A stretch of DNA of 64,000 nucleotides from an uncultured Persicobacter sp. (GCA_947498325.1 CANMKE010000004.1:186001-250000); one strand, 5' to 3'. Positions 37,164-47,236 are shown, numbered from the stretch's first letter. Notes: generated by a model from the letters alone, not told the origin. Made by a program: numbers and translations.

Positions 37164-37203
37164 AAAAAAGGTGCCTTCCGAACAGCGAAAAGCACCTTTT
37201 TTT
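37164..37203. terminator. Bidirectional terminator between convergent genes
   Basis: AAAAAAGGTGC / GCACCTTTTTT stem; T-rich on both sides. Serves the GNAT gene (+) and the phosphatase operon (-). Confidence 0.85.
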
Positions 37204-37663
37204 ATTTTTGAAGATATTTCAGAAAGTGGGCATTGGAACGCATCAGCAGGTCAAACACCAACTGAAAACCCTCAGGGCCACCATAGTAAGGATCAGGAAC
37301 ATCCGCCCCCCGATCCTCGGTATCAAAATCCCGAAGTTTCATCAGCTGCCCTTTACTGCCTGCAGGCTGAACCCGCTCAGCATTGGCGAAATTCTGATCA
37401 TCCATCACCAGCAGGTAATCGAAATATTCAAAATCCCTGGGCATCAGCTGTCGCCCTCGGTGCTTAATCTCCACCCCTTGCGCACGAGCATTGTCCATTG
37501 TGCGGGCGTCGGGTAACTCGCCGATATGGTAGTCGGAAGTTCCACAAGAATCCACTTCAAACTGGTCGTTCAACCCTGCTTCACTGATCATTTTCTTCAT
37601 GATCGCCTCTGCAAGTGGTGAGCGGCAAATATTGCCCAAACAAACATAAAGTATCTTCGTCAT
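37202..37663 (-). CDS. Low-molecular-weight protein tyrosine phosphatase
   Basis: 153 aa from ATG 37663; the longer frame overlaps the preceding stop. The P-loop CLGNICRS at residues 8-15 has the active Cys8 and Arg14. General-acid region VPDPYYGG near residue 123. The family dephosphorylates Tyr (or arginine) phosphates, often on capsule or kinase proteins. Last gene of the operon, overlapping the pseudouridine synthase region. Confidence 0.93.
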   Translation of the reverse strand: MTKILYVCLGNICRSPLAEAIMKKMISEAGLNDQFEVDSCGTSDYHIGELPDARTMDNARAQGVEIKHRGRQLMPRDFEYFDYLLVMDDQNFANAERVQPAGSKGQLMKLRDFDTEDRGADVPDPYYGGPEGFQLVFDLLMRSNAHFLKYLQK

Positions 37664-37671
37664 GCTTTTAA

Positions 37672-38388
37672 TCAATATCGGTGTTTAGCCAGTTGCTTCA
37701 CCGCAACAGCAAAATCTTTTGGATAAGGCGCCTCAATTTTCTGAAGCTCCCCCTTCACATTGGTAAACTCAATGGCATAGGCATGCAAAGCAAAGCGCTT
37801 CAGCAAAGCTTCCTCCTCCGTTCCTCTTTTCAGGTTGAATTTCCTTTTCAGGGCTGAAAGGTATAAAGGAGCGCCACCATAGGTATCATCGCAAGCAATG
37901 GGCGCTTTCAGTGTAGAAAGGTGAATACGGATCTGGTGCATTCGGCCAGTGTGCGGTACGGCCTCCACAAGGGTATGCGATTTATAAGCCTCAAGGGTGG
38001 TGAATACCGTACGCGACGGCTTACCCTTGTCAAAATCAATCTTTACAATTCCTTTGGTTCCTGGATAAATCGGCAGCGTATTGACCTTCTCATCAAATTC
38101 GTGAATGCCGTCGGCAATCGCATGGTAGATTTTTTTTACTTTGCGCTTTTCAAACTGAATCGACAAATGACGATAAGCCTCAGGCGTCTTGGCAATCATG
38201 AGCACCCCTGAAGTTTCTTTATCCAGTCGGTGGCAATTCTGTGCAGTTTCGCAATACTCCCGCGCCATCATCAGGATATTGGTGTAAGATGCGCGGTCTT
38301 CGAGCGTGGCCACATAAGGTGGCTTATTGATTGCGATATAGTCCTCATCCTCAAAGATAATGAGGTCTTTAAATTTTATTTTTTTCAT
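37672..38388 (-). CDS. RluA-family pseudouridine synthase
   Basis: 238 aa. Catalytic HRLDKETSGVLM with Asp56; FEKRKVKKIYHAIADG; PHTGRMHQIRIHLS; the tail is short. No S4 domain is visible, so it acts on RNA as a compact RluA type. The site specificity is not readable from sequence. Its start overlaps the kinase stop by 4 nt (ATGA). Confidence 0.93.
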   Translation of the reverse strand: MKKIKFKDLIIFEDEDYIAINKPPYVATLEDRASYTNILMMAREYCETAQNCHRLDKETSGVLMIAKTPEAYRHLSIQFEKRKVKKIYHAIADGIHEFDEKVNTLPIYPGTKGIVKIDFDKGKPSRTVFTTLEAYKSHTLVEAVPHTGRMHQIRIHLSTLKAPIACDDTYGGAPLYLSALKRKFNLKRGTEEEALLKRFALHAYAIEFTNVKGELQKIEAPYPKDFAVAVKQLAKHRY

Positions 38389-39473
38389 ATATTCTGTTCT
38401 TCCTTATCTAATTCTGTTTGCACATCGTGCTCTTCAAAGTATTCTGTGGAAAGGTAAAAGCTGAACGTTGACCCCAAGCCCACAGCAGATCTCACAAAAC
38501 ATTGTGTTCCGTGTGCCTGTAAAATATGACGGACAATCGCCAGGCCAAGCCCATTTCCTCCTTTGGATTTTGCGCGGCTTTTTTCTACCCGATAGAAGCG
38601 TTCAAAAATACGCTTGACATCCTCTTCAGGAATACCAAAGCCATTGTCTGTTACCTTCACCAAAATCTTGCCGTCTTCTTCCTTCAGGGAAACTTCCACC
38701 AAGCCCGCTTTGTTGTCCTGATATTTTATCGCATTCACAATCAGGTTGGTCATCACATGCCCAATCCTACGGCGATCAGCATACACCAGCACCTCAGGGG
38801 CGGTATCTTCAGAAAAACCTAAACTGACATATTTCTTATCGGCTTTATTCTCCAGCTGATCAAAGATCTCTTCAACCTGTTCGCGTAAATCATAGCGCTC
38901 AACCACCAGCTTGGCATCCCCCGACTCCAGTTGCGAAATCGACAGCAAGTTGTGCACCATATTGTCGAGTCCATCAAGGCTTTTGGCGGCCTTTTTAAGG
39001 AATCGCTTGGCAATGACCTCATCTTCCAGTGCGCCATCCAAAAGCGTATGCACAAAACCCTGTGCGGCAAAAATCGGGGTTTTCAATTCATGGGATACAT
39101 CTGCCAAAAACTCCCGACGGTAAACTTCCATCCGCTTCAGGTCCGCAATTTCCTTGCGTTTAGCCGAAGCATAAGACATGATTTTTTTGTTGGCCAGCTT
39201 GATGGGGTTGGTCGATTCCCCCACCTGTTCTTCGATCAGGGAAAAATCGTCTGCATGAAGCTTATCCAATACCTCGTACATCTTTCCCAGCTCCCGAAAT
39301 ACCAGAAACTCCATGGTTGACATCACCAAAAGATAGGAACAGGAAAAGGAAATTCCCAAAGCTACCAACAGGGCGATATCCGAAATACCAGGCACCAAAG
39401 AAAGAAAAAGGGTCGTTACGACGGCGATAATGGCACCAAGAACTAAACCGACACTACGTGAATTAAAAAACAT
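38385..39473 (-). CDS. Sensor histidine kinase
   Basis: 362 aa. Two TM segments (about 8-28, 33-55) with almost no periplasmic loop. A short HAMP-like/linker part precedes the dimerisation domain with phosphoacceptor His128 (ADVSHELKTPI). HATPase N, G1 and G2 boxes: NLIVNAIKY, DNGFGIPEE, GNGLGLAIVRHI. PhoR/WalK-like. Partner of the response regulator just upstream, but separated from it by a terminator. Confidence 0.93.
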   Translation of the reverse strand: MFFNSRSVGLVLGAIIAVVTTLFLSLVPGISDIALLVALGISFSCSYLLVMSTMEFLVFRELGKMYEVLDKLHADDFSLIEEQVGESTNPIKLANKKIMSYASAKRKEIADLKRMEVYRREFLADVSHELKTPIFAAQGFVHTLLDGALEDEVIAKRFLKKAAKSLDGLDNMVHNLLSISQLESGDAKLVVERYDLREQVEEIFDQLENKADKKYVSLGFSEDTAPEVLVYADRRRIGHVMTNLIVNAIKYQDNKAGLVEVSLKEEDGKILVKVTDNGFGIPEEDVKRIFERFYRVEKSRAKSKGGNGLGLAIVRHILQAHGTQCFVRSAVGLGSTFSFYLSTEYFEEHDVQTELDKEEQNI

Positions 39474-39514
39474 TTTATGTAATTGTTAAGACAGATTGAA
39501 TTGTTAGCCTATGA

Positions 39515-39557
39515 TAAAAAAAAATCTGATAAGGAACACTGCCCTCATCAGATTTTT
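39515..39557 (-). terminator. Terminator between response regulator and kinase
   Basis: ATCTGAT / ATCAGAT stem extended by A/T pairs, followed by nine T on the minus strand. It lies in the RR-HK intergenic gap, so it would lower kinase expression relative to the regulator. Confidence 0.75.
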
Positions 39558-39579
39558 CATGGCTGCCTACATTCAAGCC

Positions 39580-40269
39580 TTAAAAGATATCTTCAAATTT
39601 ATAACCAACACCTTTGACCGTTACAATATACTGGTCACCGATTTTTTCCCGCACCTTCCGCACGTGTACATCTACTGTACGTGCCAAAACGTAAACATCA
39701 GCCCCCCAAATATTTCTCAGCAATTCATCACGGCTAAACACTTTTCCGGGATGAGTGGCCAGAAAATAAAGCAATTCAAACTCCTTGCGTGGCAAAGATA
39801 CATCCTGCTGATCCACCTGCACGGTATAGCTGTCCCGATCAATCAGTAAACCACCAATAGCGATCTGATCCGCATTGGCGGTCATCTTACTTTCTCGGCG
39901 GAACATGGCTTGCATTCTGCTGAGCAACGCTCTCGGTTTGATTGGTTTATTGATGTAATCATCGGCTCCGGCCTCGAAAGCGGCAACCTCGGAATACTCT
40001 TCTGAGCGAGCGGTAAGAAAGACGATATAGGTACTCTGAAACTCCGGCAATTCCCGTAACTGCCGGCAAGTCTCGACCCCGTCCTGATCAGGCATCATGA
40101 TATCCAGAAGAATTAAGTGGGGTTTGAAAGCTTTGGCTTTTTCGATCCCTTTCCTGCCATTTTTGGCCGTCTCTACTTCGTAACCTTCTTTCGCAAGGTT
40201 ATATTCCAAAATTTCGCGGATGTCTGATTCATCATCAACCACCAACACACGATAGCCTGTTTTTGCCAT
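39580..40269 (-). CDS. OmpR/PhoB-family response regulator
   Basis: 229 aa. Receiver residues D12/D13, phospho-acceptor D56 (LLDIMMP), T86 (FLTARSEE), K108 (YINKPIKP). A winged-helix DNA-binding domain follows from about residue 130 (…LPRKEFELLYFLATHPGKVFSRDELLRNIWG…, VRKVREKIGDQYIVTVKGVGYKF). First gene of the operon, with a -7 consensus 25 bp upstream. Confidence 0.95.
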   Translation of the reverse strand: MAKTGYRVLVVDDESDIREILEYNLAKEGYEVETAKNGRKGIEKAKAFKPHLILLDIMMPDQDGVETCRQLRELPEFQSTYIVFLTARSEEYSEVAAFEAGADDYINKPIKPRALLSRMQAMFRRESKMTANADQIAIGGLLIDRDSYTVQVDQQDVSLPRKEFELLYFLATHPGKVFSRDELLRNIWGADVYVLARTVDVHVRKVREKIGDQYIVTVKGVGYKFEDIF

Positions 40270-40293
40270 TTAAATCTTTATATTTTCAGAAGA

Positions 40294-40301
40294 CAAAATT
40301 A
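40294..40301 (-). promoter_or_regulatory. -7 consensus for the response-regulator operon
   Basis: TAATTTTG on the minus strand matches TAnnTTTG, 25 bp before the ATG at 40269. Confidence 0.45.
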
Positions 40302-40386
40302 ATTAAAATACAGGACTAAAAAAAGGCCAAAGCCAACTGAATGAAGCGATATATTGAAATCAAAAAGAAAGTGTATTATTTTATCG

Positions 40387-41232
40387 TTAAGGATTCTTGA
40401 AGGCTTTTTTATGTCCCGGATAATATTTTTTGATCGTTACCTCCGCAGAACCCACCAGCAGCTCTGCCTTTACTTTCAGGGGAATCTTGTGCTCATCGTC
40501 TGAAAGGTAGGCCGTGATCGGGCTGTCCTTCTCGAAGGTTTCGTTATCCGGCATGACAGGCACCAGAATCAGGGCTTTTCGCTTGCCCATATCCGTCTTA
40601 ATGGTCGTTCTTCCATCAAATCGGATTTTCATGTGATGCACTTTTTTATCAAAGAAACCCGTAAATTCCATCAGGGTACCTTTTTCTATTTTACTGAAAT
40701 CGATATTTCTGAGGAAATAAAAGCCACTCACAATATCCTGCACATGGTCAGGAATACTAAAACCTTCCTTACCCTGCAACTCCCCCGTTTTCCGGTCCAG
40801 TTTGGAGAGCACAACAGTATCCATCTCCGATTTAAAATCCAATAATTCCTTATGTCGGTAGCCCGCCTCCTGAATGTCCATCCGAAATTGTACGGGTTGT
40901 AATTTTGCGGTATCGATTTTCGAGCTCCAGTTATCCTGAATACGAACCACCTTGCGCCAGAAGCCCGTCGTGCGTCCTGTTACCTGAACATCATAGCAGG
41001 GGTGCCCATTGACATACTCCACCTGATCGCCCACGCGCATTTCTGCTTCTCCGGCATTGATAATACCATAATGCACCCGATAGACCATCCGTTCCCCGAA
41101 ATCAAAAGCCACAGGCATCGTCAGGTGCAATTCCTTGGAATTAAGCACCCTGTGTTGTGCCGTAGCATGATCAGACGGCATCCATAACACCAACAAAGTC
41201 AACAAATATGCTATCATAGTTTTTGGGATCAT
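40387..41232 (-). CDS. DUF3108 domain protein
   Basis: 281 aa. N-terminal hydrophobic signal (TMIAYLLTLLVLWM). DUF3108 pattern FGERMVYRVHYGIINAGEAEMRV, FWRKVVRIQDNWSSKID, VSGFYFLRN, ITAYLSDDEHKIPLKVKAELLVGSAEV. Predicted periplasmic beta protein of unknown function. Starts 2 bp after the aminopeptidase stop, so co-transcribed. Confidence 0.88.
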   Translation of the reverse strand: MIPKTMIAYLLTLLVLWMPSDHATAQHRVLNSKELHLTMPVAFDFGERMVYRVHYGIINAGEAEMRVGDQVEYVNGHPCYDVQVTGRTTGFWRKVVRIQDNWSSKIDTAKLQPVQFRMDIQEAGYRHKELLDFKSEMDTVVLSKLDRKTGELQGKEGFSIPDHVQDIVSGFYFLRNIDFSKIEKGTLMEFTGFFDKKVHHMKIRFDGRTTIKTDMGKRKALILVPVMPDNETFEKDSPITAYLSDDEHKIPLKVKAELLVGSAEVTIKKYYPGHKKAFKNP

Positions 41233-41234
41233 TT

Positions 41235-42263
41235 TTACATCGATGGATATTTTTGCTTATAGTCCTCCAGCATCCGCTCTACATCACCACCATATTTGGC
41301 ATTCAGCTCCTGCTCTAAAACATCAAAGTATTCTTTATATCTTACGAAAGACATAAAAAATGCGTTATTGGGCAGGTGTTTTTTGAAATAGGTACGAAAA
41401 CGACTTGCGCCACTAAAACTGACCGTATCCATTCGGTCAACAATTTGCTGGATCATGGCTTGCTTCAGCGCATTTCGCTGCTGCTCGGGCATCTGTTCCG
41501 GAAATTGCTGATAGACGGAATCAAGCTGATGTGCCGCGCTCAGCATATAATTGGAGAACTTGCGCTCATCGGTCCACTCTGCAATATATTTACGGTAGGG
41601 AGCTGAATTATTTCCATATTTTTCAGACAAAAATCTGATCGCCCCTTGATGCCCGATGAAAGTTGCCAAATTTTCGTTAAACGTTACACTATCCTTGACA
41701 AACAAAGTACCGTGGGTCAGCTCATGCAAAATCAGCTCGGTCAGCTGCCCTTCATTGTTATTTAAAAAATTCGACATCACCGGATCACTGAACCACCCTA
41801 AAGTAGACCAGGCCGAAACCACCCTCAGATTGGTGTCCAGCCCCAGAGAATCCAACCTGCGCCTTTCAGCCCGGGCTTTGTCCAATTCAAAAAATCCTTT
41901 ATAGGGGAAACTGCCAATAAGCGGAAAACGCCACTCACGGGGCGATAATTCATAAGGCTTACATGCACTTAAAACCCACAGTGTTGGTTTTCCCTGCTGA
42001 TCATACATCTTGGTGTAATTGTCGTTTTTAAAAATCCCGAGATGATCGAATCCATAATTGCGCACCTCCTGAATGAGTCGCAAACGCGCCTTCAGACTGT
42101 CAGGGTAATCCGCTGACTGAAGGAATTCGGTGATTGGCCGGGCACCGACAAGTACTTTCAACTGCCCTTTCCCTTGCATAATACCGTAGCTGATCAAGTC
42201 GCTGTAACTCCAAATAGCCAAGACCACTACGAGCATTACAACCCAAAAAATATTCCTTTTCAT
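41235..42263 (-). CDS. Predicted aminopeptidase (PF10023 family)
   Basis: 342 aa. Single N-terminal TM anchor (IFWVVMLVVVLAIWSY). Zinc-peptidase-like motif LILHELTHGTLFV with a downstream NENLATFIGHQGA, plus family blocks VLSACKPYELSPREWRFPL and VVSAWSTLGWFSDPV. Membrane-anchored peptidase facing the periplasm. The gene is first in a two-gene unit with DUF3108. Confidence 0.92.
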   Translation of the reverse strand: MKRNIFWVVMLVVVLAIWSYSDLISYGIMQGKGQLKVLVGARPITEFLQSADYPDSLKARLRLIQEVRNYGFDHLGIFKNDNYTKMYDQQGKPTLWVLSACKPYELSPREWRFPLIGSFPYKGFFELDKARAERRRLDSLGLDTNLRVVSAWSTLGWFSDPVMSNFLNNNEGQLTELILHELTHGTLFVKDSVTFNENLATFIGHQGAIRFLSEKYGNNSAPYRKYIAEWTDERKFSNYMLSAAHQLDSVYQQFPEQMPEQQRNALKQAMIQQIVDRMDTVSFSGASRFRTYFKKHLPNNAFFMSFVRYKEYFDVLEQELNAKYGGDVERMLEDYKQKYPSM

Positions 42264-42529
42264 GCTGCCTGAGTTCTGTTTTTGGTAATTAATGAAATTA
42301 TATGATTTAATTGAACTATCATGTAATTATCTAAACTTTAATGGGGAAAATTGCACAAATTGTTGAGGATAAATTCAAATGGCGGAATTACCGACTTTAA
42401 AAAGATGTTTTTTCGTACATTTTACTTAAAAACCTTTCACATTGAATTTATCTTTATTAAATTTCAACTTTAGAACGGTAAACTCTACCTTCTCAACGAA
42501 GATTTTAACTGCGAAATATATATACAATT

Positions 42530-43567
42530 ATGAGTGACGAAAGAGCCGAGAAAATGAAGTCGCTGCAGGTGACTTTAGACAAACTTGACAAAGCTTACGG
42601 AAAAGGTACTGTAATGAAACTCAGTGATGAGCGCGTTTCAGATGTACCTGCGATATCTACAGGATCCTTAGGGCTGGATATTGCCTTGGGTATTGGCGGG
42701 ATTCCCCGTGGCCGTATCGTAGAGATCTACGGGCCTGAGTCGTCTGGTAAAACGACCCTTTCGATGCACTGTATTGCAGAGGCACAGAAAGCAGGTGGTA
42801 TTGCCGCCTTTATTGATGCTGAACACGCCTTTGATAAATTATATGCAGAAAAATTAGGCATTGACACCGAGAACTTGCTGATCTCTCAGCCCGACAATGG
42901 TGAGCAGGCCCTTGAAGTTGCTGAGCATTTGATCCGTTCAGGAGCTATTGATATTATCTGTATTGACTCCGTAGCGGCACTGGTTCCTAAAGGGGAATTG
43001 GAAGGTGATATGGGAGACTCCAAAATGGGTCTTCAGGCACGTTTGATGTCACAGGCACTGCGTAAACTAACAGGCGCGATCAACAAAACTGCCTGCACCT
43101 GTATTTTCATTAACCAGTTGCGTGAAAAAATCGGGGTGATGTTCGGTAACCCGGAAACAACCACAGGTGGTAACGCCCTGAAATTCTACTCTTCTGTACG
43201 TCTGGATATCCGTCGTATTGGTCAGATCAAAGAATCTGCTGACAATATCACTGGTAACCGTACGCGTGTTAAGGTAGTGAAGAATAAAGTGGCACCTCCA
43301 TTCAAGCAAGTAGAATTCGACATCATGTATGGTGAAGGAGTATCGAAAGCCGGGGAAATCCTCGATTTGGGTGTAGCCTTGGAGATTGTACAAAAATCAG
43401 GTTCTTGGTTCTCTTACGAAGGCAACAAATTAGGACAAGGCCGTGATGCCGTGAAGAAAATCATCAAAGACAATCCTGAATTGATGGAAGAACTGGAAGC
43501 AAAGATTCGCACGCAATCTGGTTTAGGTGGTGAGGTGGAAGAAATCTCTCCAGAAACTGAAGCATAA
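42530..43567 (+). CDS. recA: Recombinase A
   Basis: 345 aa. Walker A GPESSGKT at 68-75, Walker B region [24 protein letters not shown], loop [12 protein letters not shown], and [28 protein letters not shown]. The acidic tail ends [11 protein letters not shown]. Catalyses strand exchange and LexA/UmuD-type co-protease action. TATCTTTA at 42449 is one mismatch from the -7 consensus; no LexA-box was identified by eye. Confidence 0.99.
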   Translation: MSDERAEKMKSLQVTLDKLDKAYGKGTVMKLSDERVSDVPAISTGSLGLDIALGIGGIPRGRIVEIYGPESSGKTTLSMHCIAEAQKAGGIAAFIDAEHAFDKLYAEKLGIDTENLLISQPDNGEQALEVAEHLIRSGAIDIICIDSVAALVPKGELEGDMGDSKMGLQARLMSQALRKLTGAINKTACTCIFINQLREKIGVMFGNPETTTGGNALKFYSSVRLDIRRIGQIKESADNITGNRTRVKVVKNKVAPPFKQVEFDIMYGEGVSKAGEILDLGVALEIVQKSGSWFSYEGNKLGQGRDAVKKIIKDNPELMEELEAKIRTQSGLGGEVEEISPETEA

Positions 43568-43588
43568 AAACAACAATCATAGCACTTT

Positions 43589-43618
43589 AAAAGACCACTT
43601 TCCTGTGGTCTTTTTTTT
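43589..43618 (+). terminator. recA terminator
   Basis: AAAGACCAC / GTGGTCTTT stem with 6-nt loop, followed by a T-run; also T-rich on the other strand for the convergent ABC gene. Confidence 0.9.
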
Positions 43619-43700
43619 GTCTAAACTTCTCCAATTACCGGTCAAGTTGAACGCAGTTTAACTTCGGATCAACAAAGCCACCGAATGCAACGCAGCGTCC

Positions 43701-44945
43701 CTATTGCCTGATCGCCTGTACGGGATCCATTTTTGCGGCAATGGCTGCCGGAATCACCCCTGCCAATAAACCGATAATGGATGATACCACCAAGCCGACC
43801 ATCACATTCCCAAACGACAGCCCAAGTTCCAAACCTGATATCGGTATAAAAGTCAGTCCAAACACCAACACCAGCCCGACCGCCCCACCTGCAAGGCTCA
43901 GCAACATGGCTTCAAACAAAAACTGAAAAAGAATATAGAAACGCTTTGCGCCAAGGGCTTTCTGAATACCAATTAAATTGGTTCGCTCCTTTACCGATAC
44001 AAACATAATATTGGCAATACCAAAGCCGCCAACCAATATGGAGAAAAAGCCGATCACCCCGCCAGCCAATGACAACACGGCAAAGATATTATCAATCGCT
44101 CCCGCAATGGCTTCGGGCCTGTTGATTGCGAAATTATCATCATCCTTTGGACGCAAACCGCGTAAGCGACGCATCACCCCCCGTACTTCTCCTTCAAGAT
44201 TCATCAGCCCAGGGTCTGTATCAAACCCCTTAATCGCAATCGATGGGCCCACACCATTTTTACCCACGAAGTACAGCTTGGTGAAAAATTTAAAAGGAAC
44301 GAAGCAGGCTTTGTCTTTATCCACAAAACTGAACAAGTTCTCCCCTTCTGAGCGCAGTACGCCAATAATTTTACACCGATGGCCCCGAAGCGTTACCATA
44401 GAACCCACAGCATCTCCCTGCGGAAAAAGTTGCTCCGATAACTCATGACCAATAACCGTTACATTACGCCCTCCGTCGGCTTCCACCTGGGTAAAATACC
44501 GCCCCTCTTGCATGTTCAGCTCCATGATCTGATCATACTGATAACTAACCCCAAGCAGTACCATTCCACTCGCACTGTTGCTGCCTTTTTTAAACGTTAC
44601 CCCATCTTTTACCGCCGAAATAGCAATACTTGACTGGTTATCGAGGTTGGCTTCAAGTGTTTTGAACTCTGCAAAAGAAGCTTCTGGTCGGTTCAGGTAA
44701 GTCCACCAAGGGTAATCGCCACCAAGGCCATAGGGCCACTTTTCCACATAAATGAGGTCGCCCCCTAAAAAATCAAGACTTTTTTTGATGCCATTTTGCA
44801 GCGAGTCCACCAGCGTAAACACGCCTATGATGGCAAATATCCCTACGGTTACCCCTAAAAGTGATAAGATTGTCCGTAATAAATTGGACTTTAAGGCATT
44901 TAGGGAAGATCTGAAACTTTCCCAAATCAAAAAAAGCGTTTTCAA
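43701..44945 (-). CDS. MacB/FtsX-type ABC transporter permease
   Basis: 414 aa from a TTG at 44945, where the sequence becomes KTLFLIWESFRSSLNALKSNLLRTILSLLGVTVG as in this family; the frame is open to a TTG at 44981. TM1 near 28-50, then the periplasmic MacB_PCD region (about 50-280: …WTYLNRPEASFAEF…, VGSMVTLRGHRCKIIGVL). Three TM segments follow at the C-terminus (…FGIANIMFVSVKERTNLIGIQKALGAKRFYIL…, ending AAKMDPVQAIRQ). No ATPase gene is adjacent, so it must use one encoded elsewhere. Role: efflux or lipoprotein/peptide export. Confidence 0.88.
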   Translation of the reverse strand: MKTLFLIWESFRSSLNALKSNLLRTILSLLGVTVGIFAIIGVFTLVDSLQNGIKKSLDFLGGDLIYVEKWPYGLGGDYPWWTYLNRPEASFAEFKTLEANLDNQSSIAISAVKDGVTFKKGSNSASGMVLLGVSYQYDQIMELNMQEGRYFTQVEADGGRNVTVIGHELSEQLFPQGDAVGSMVTLRGHRCKIIGVLRSEGENLFSFVDKDKACFVPFKFFTKLYFVGKNGVGPSIAIKGFDTDPGLMNLEGEVRGVMRRLRGLRPKDDDNFAINRPEAIAGAIDNIFAVLSLAGGVIGFFSILVGGFGIANIMFVSVKERTNLIGIQKALGAKRFYILFQFLFEAMLLSLAGGAVGLVLVFGLTFIPISGLELGLSFGNVMVGLVVSSIIGLLAGVIPAAIAAKMDPVQAIRQ

Positions 44946-45100
44946 GGTTGTAGTCTTAATTAGTGCACTGTTAAGTTGCAAGAAAAAAAGAAATTTACAA
45001 AATACTACATTCTAAGGAAGGGTTTTATTAAATTTACATCTTGCATTTTTATGTGCAATAACTTGAAGAAATTGCCAACCCATAAATTTTGTCGTAATAC

Positions 45101-46153
45101 ATGAAGCTTTCAGAATTCAAATTCGAACTTCCATCCGATCTGATTGCCCTACATCCTACTGATAGTCGTGATGATTCGCGATTAATGGTTCTTCACCGCG
45201 ATACGGGTAAAATCGAACACCGCATTTTCAAAGATGTCGTAGAATATTTCGACGAAGGCGATGTATTCGTAAATAATGACACCAAAGTTTTCCCTGCCCG
45301 CCTTTATGGTAACAAGGAGAAAACAGGTGCTCAAATCGAAGTATTCCTGCTTCGCGAATTGAACAAGGATTTACACCTTTGGGATGTTCTTGTAGACCCT
45401 GCGCGTAAAATCCGTGTAGGTAACAAGCTGTATTTCGGCGAAGGAGAATTGGTCGCTGAAGTTGTTGACAACACGACCTCCCGTGGCCGTACGATTCGTT
45501 TCCTTTGGGACGGAGAAGATGAGGCTTTCTACAATTTGATCGATACTTTAGGAGAAACGCCATTGCCAGATCCTATCATTGAAAAAAGAAAAGTAGCTCC
45601 TGAGGACCGCGAGCGCTATCAGACCATCTATGCTAAAAACGTAGGGGCTGTCGCTGCACCAACAGCTGGTTTGCATTTCACGCCTCAAATCATGAAACGC
45701 CTTGAGATCGTTGGCGTAGATATTGAGTCGATTACACTACACGTAGGATTAGGAACTTTCCGTCAGGTAGATGTAGAAGATTTGACCAAGCACAAAATGG
45801 ATTCGGAGAACTTCCGCGTAACACAGCAAACTGTTGAAGCCGTCAACCGTGCTTTGGATGCTAAAAAACGTGTTTGTTCTATCGGTACTACTTCTATGCG
45901 TGCCTTGGAGTCTTCGGTATCTGCAAGCAACCGCTTGAAAGTGAACGAAGGGTGGACTGATAAATTCATCTTCCCTCCTTACGATTTCAAAATCTGTAAC
46001 GCGTTAATTTCCAATTTCCACATGCCTGAATCAACCTTGTTGATGATGTCTGCGGCCTTTGGTGGTTATGAGTTTGTTATGGAAGCTTATCAGGAAGCTA
46101 TTAAAGAAAAATACCGTTTCTTCTCTTACGGAGATGCGATGTTGATTCTTTAA
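45101..46153 (+). CDS. queA: S-adenosylmethionine:tRNA ribosyltransferase-isomerase
   Basis: 350 aa. [47 protein letters not shown], and [18 protein letters not shown]; also [10 protein letters not shown] and [14 protein letters not shown]. All are QueA blocks. Adds the epoxyqueuosine precursor's cyclopentene ring to tRNA. Monocistronic; divergent from the ABC permease. Confidence 0.97.
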   Translation: MKLSEFKFELPSDLIALHPTDSRDDSRLMVLHRDTGKIEHRIFKDVVEYFDEGDVFVNNDTKVFPARLYGNKEKTGAQIEVFLLRELNKDLHLWDVLVDPARKIRVGNKLYFGEGELVAEVVDNTTSRGRTIRFLWDGEDEAFYNLIDTLGETPLPDPIIEKRKVAPEDRERYQTIYAKNVGAVAAPTAGLHFTPQIMKRLEIVGVDIESITLHVGLGTFRQVDVEDLTKHKMDSENFRVTQQTVEAVNRALDAKKRVCSIGTTSMRALESSVSASNRLKVNEGWTDKFIFPPYDFKICNALISNFHMPESTLLMMSAAFGGYEFVMEAYQEAIKEKYRFFSYGDAMLIL

Positions 46154-46167
46154 TCCAACATATTTAA

Positions 46168-46202
46168 AAGAAACGGCAGTCGATTCGGTTGCCGTTTTTT
46201 TT
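46168..46202 (+). terminator. queA terminator
   Basis: AAACGGCA / TGCCGTTT stem followed by a T-run. Confidence 0.85.
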
Positions 46203-46549
46203 ATGTGTTTTTTATTTTTCTGGTTACAAACGAAAGCCATCGAATGTTTTTGTACCTGACGACGCGGGGCTGTCGCATCATTTTCAATTACTGATCAAAT
46301 TTTATTCTCCCACTTATGTACCTTGGGTTAAAACCCGAAGCTATTACAAAATGCACCTTCGGCAAATGAGTCCTGAAAAGACTTTTTGTAATAGACATGG
46401 CATTCATTCCATGGTAAAAATAGGCGTGAGTAAATTTTATTTAGTGTGATGAATTGCGAACATAGTTCTGCAACGTCCCTACAACCATTAAAATTAAAAT
46501 CAAAATCCTTTTAATCTCATTAATCTGTGGACAAAAAAATATCCTATAA
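46203..46549. other. Intergenic region with clustered inverted repeats before ispD
   Basis: Three hairpins close together: GGGTT-AA-AACCC at 46325-46336, CTATTACAAAA (46341-46351) with TTTTGTAATAG (46384-46394), and CATGG…CCATG near 46396-46414. An 86-codon frame runs through but looks non-coding. It could be a structured leader of ispD or an sRNA. Confidence 0.45.
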
Positions 46550-47236
46550 ATGAGTAACAAACAAAAATATGCCGTGATTGTCGCTGGGGGCAGTGGCAGT
46601 CGCATGCAAAGCGATATCCCCAAGCAATTTTTACTGGTAGATCAACTGCCAATATTGATGCACACCATCAATGCTTTTTATGCTTATTCCAGCGAAATCA
46701 ATATTATTGTGGTATTGCCTTCGGTAGAAATTCCTTATTGGAACGAGCTCTGCACGAAACATCGGTTCGATAAAAAAGTAACCGTCACTGCTGGCGGTGC
46801 ATCGCGCTTTCAGTCGGTAAAAAATGGGCTTAGCATCATTAAAGATTCAGGGCTGGTTGCAATCCACGACGGTGTCAGGCCCTTCGTAAGCACGGCCGTT
46901 ATTCAGCAGAGTTTCGCTGTGGCTGAACAAAAGGGCAATGCCGTGGTCGCTGTTCCAATGAAGGATTCCCTACGACAGATAAACCAAGACGACACCAACA
47001 ATAGCGTTGACCGTGCGGCCTTCAGGATTATTCAAACGCCGCAGACTTTTCAGACGGAATTATTGATCGGCGCTTACGACACCCCCGAACTGACCACCTT
47101 CACCGATGACGCCAGCGTGATCGAACATGCAGGTCATGCCATCCACCTGATCGATGGAACATATGAAAATATCAAGATCACCACGCCAGAAGATTTACCG
47201 ATTGCAGAGGTGCTTCTGAAGCGAAAAAACGGATAA
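46550..47236 (+). CDS. ispD: 2-C-methyl-D-erythritol 4-phosphate cytidylyltransferase
   Basis: 228 aa. VIVAGGSGSRMQSDIPKQFLLV is the CTP-binding start; VAIHDGVRPFVS and DRAAFRIIQTPQTFQ are IspD signature blocks; FTDDASVIEHAG near the end. Third step of the MEP isoprenoid pathway. No ispF is adjacent. ATG at 46550. Confidence 0.96.
   Translation: MSNKQKYAVIVAGGSGSRMQSDIPKQFLLVDQLPILMHTINAFYAYSSEINIIVVLPSVEIPYWNELCTKHRFDKKVTVTAGGASRFQSVKNGLSIIKDSGLVAIHDGVRPFVSTAVIQQSFAVAEQKGNAVVAVPMKDSLRQINQDDTNNSVDRAAFRIIQTPQTFQTELLIGAYDTPELTTFTDDASVIEHAGHAIHLIDGTYENIKITTPEDLPIAEVLLKRKNG

Noticed and set aside
46189-46449. 86-codon ORF after queA
   Set aside because: It begins inside the queA terminator, has atypical composition and overlaps hairpins; no family.
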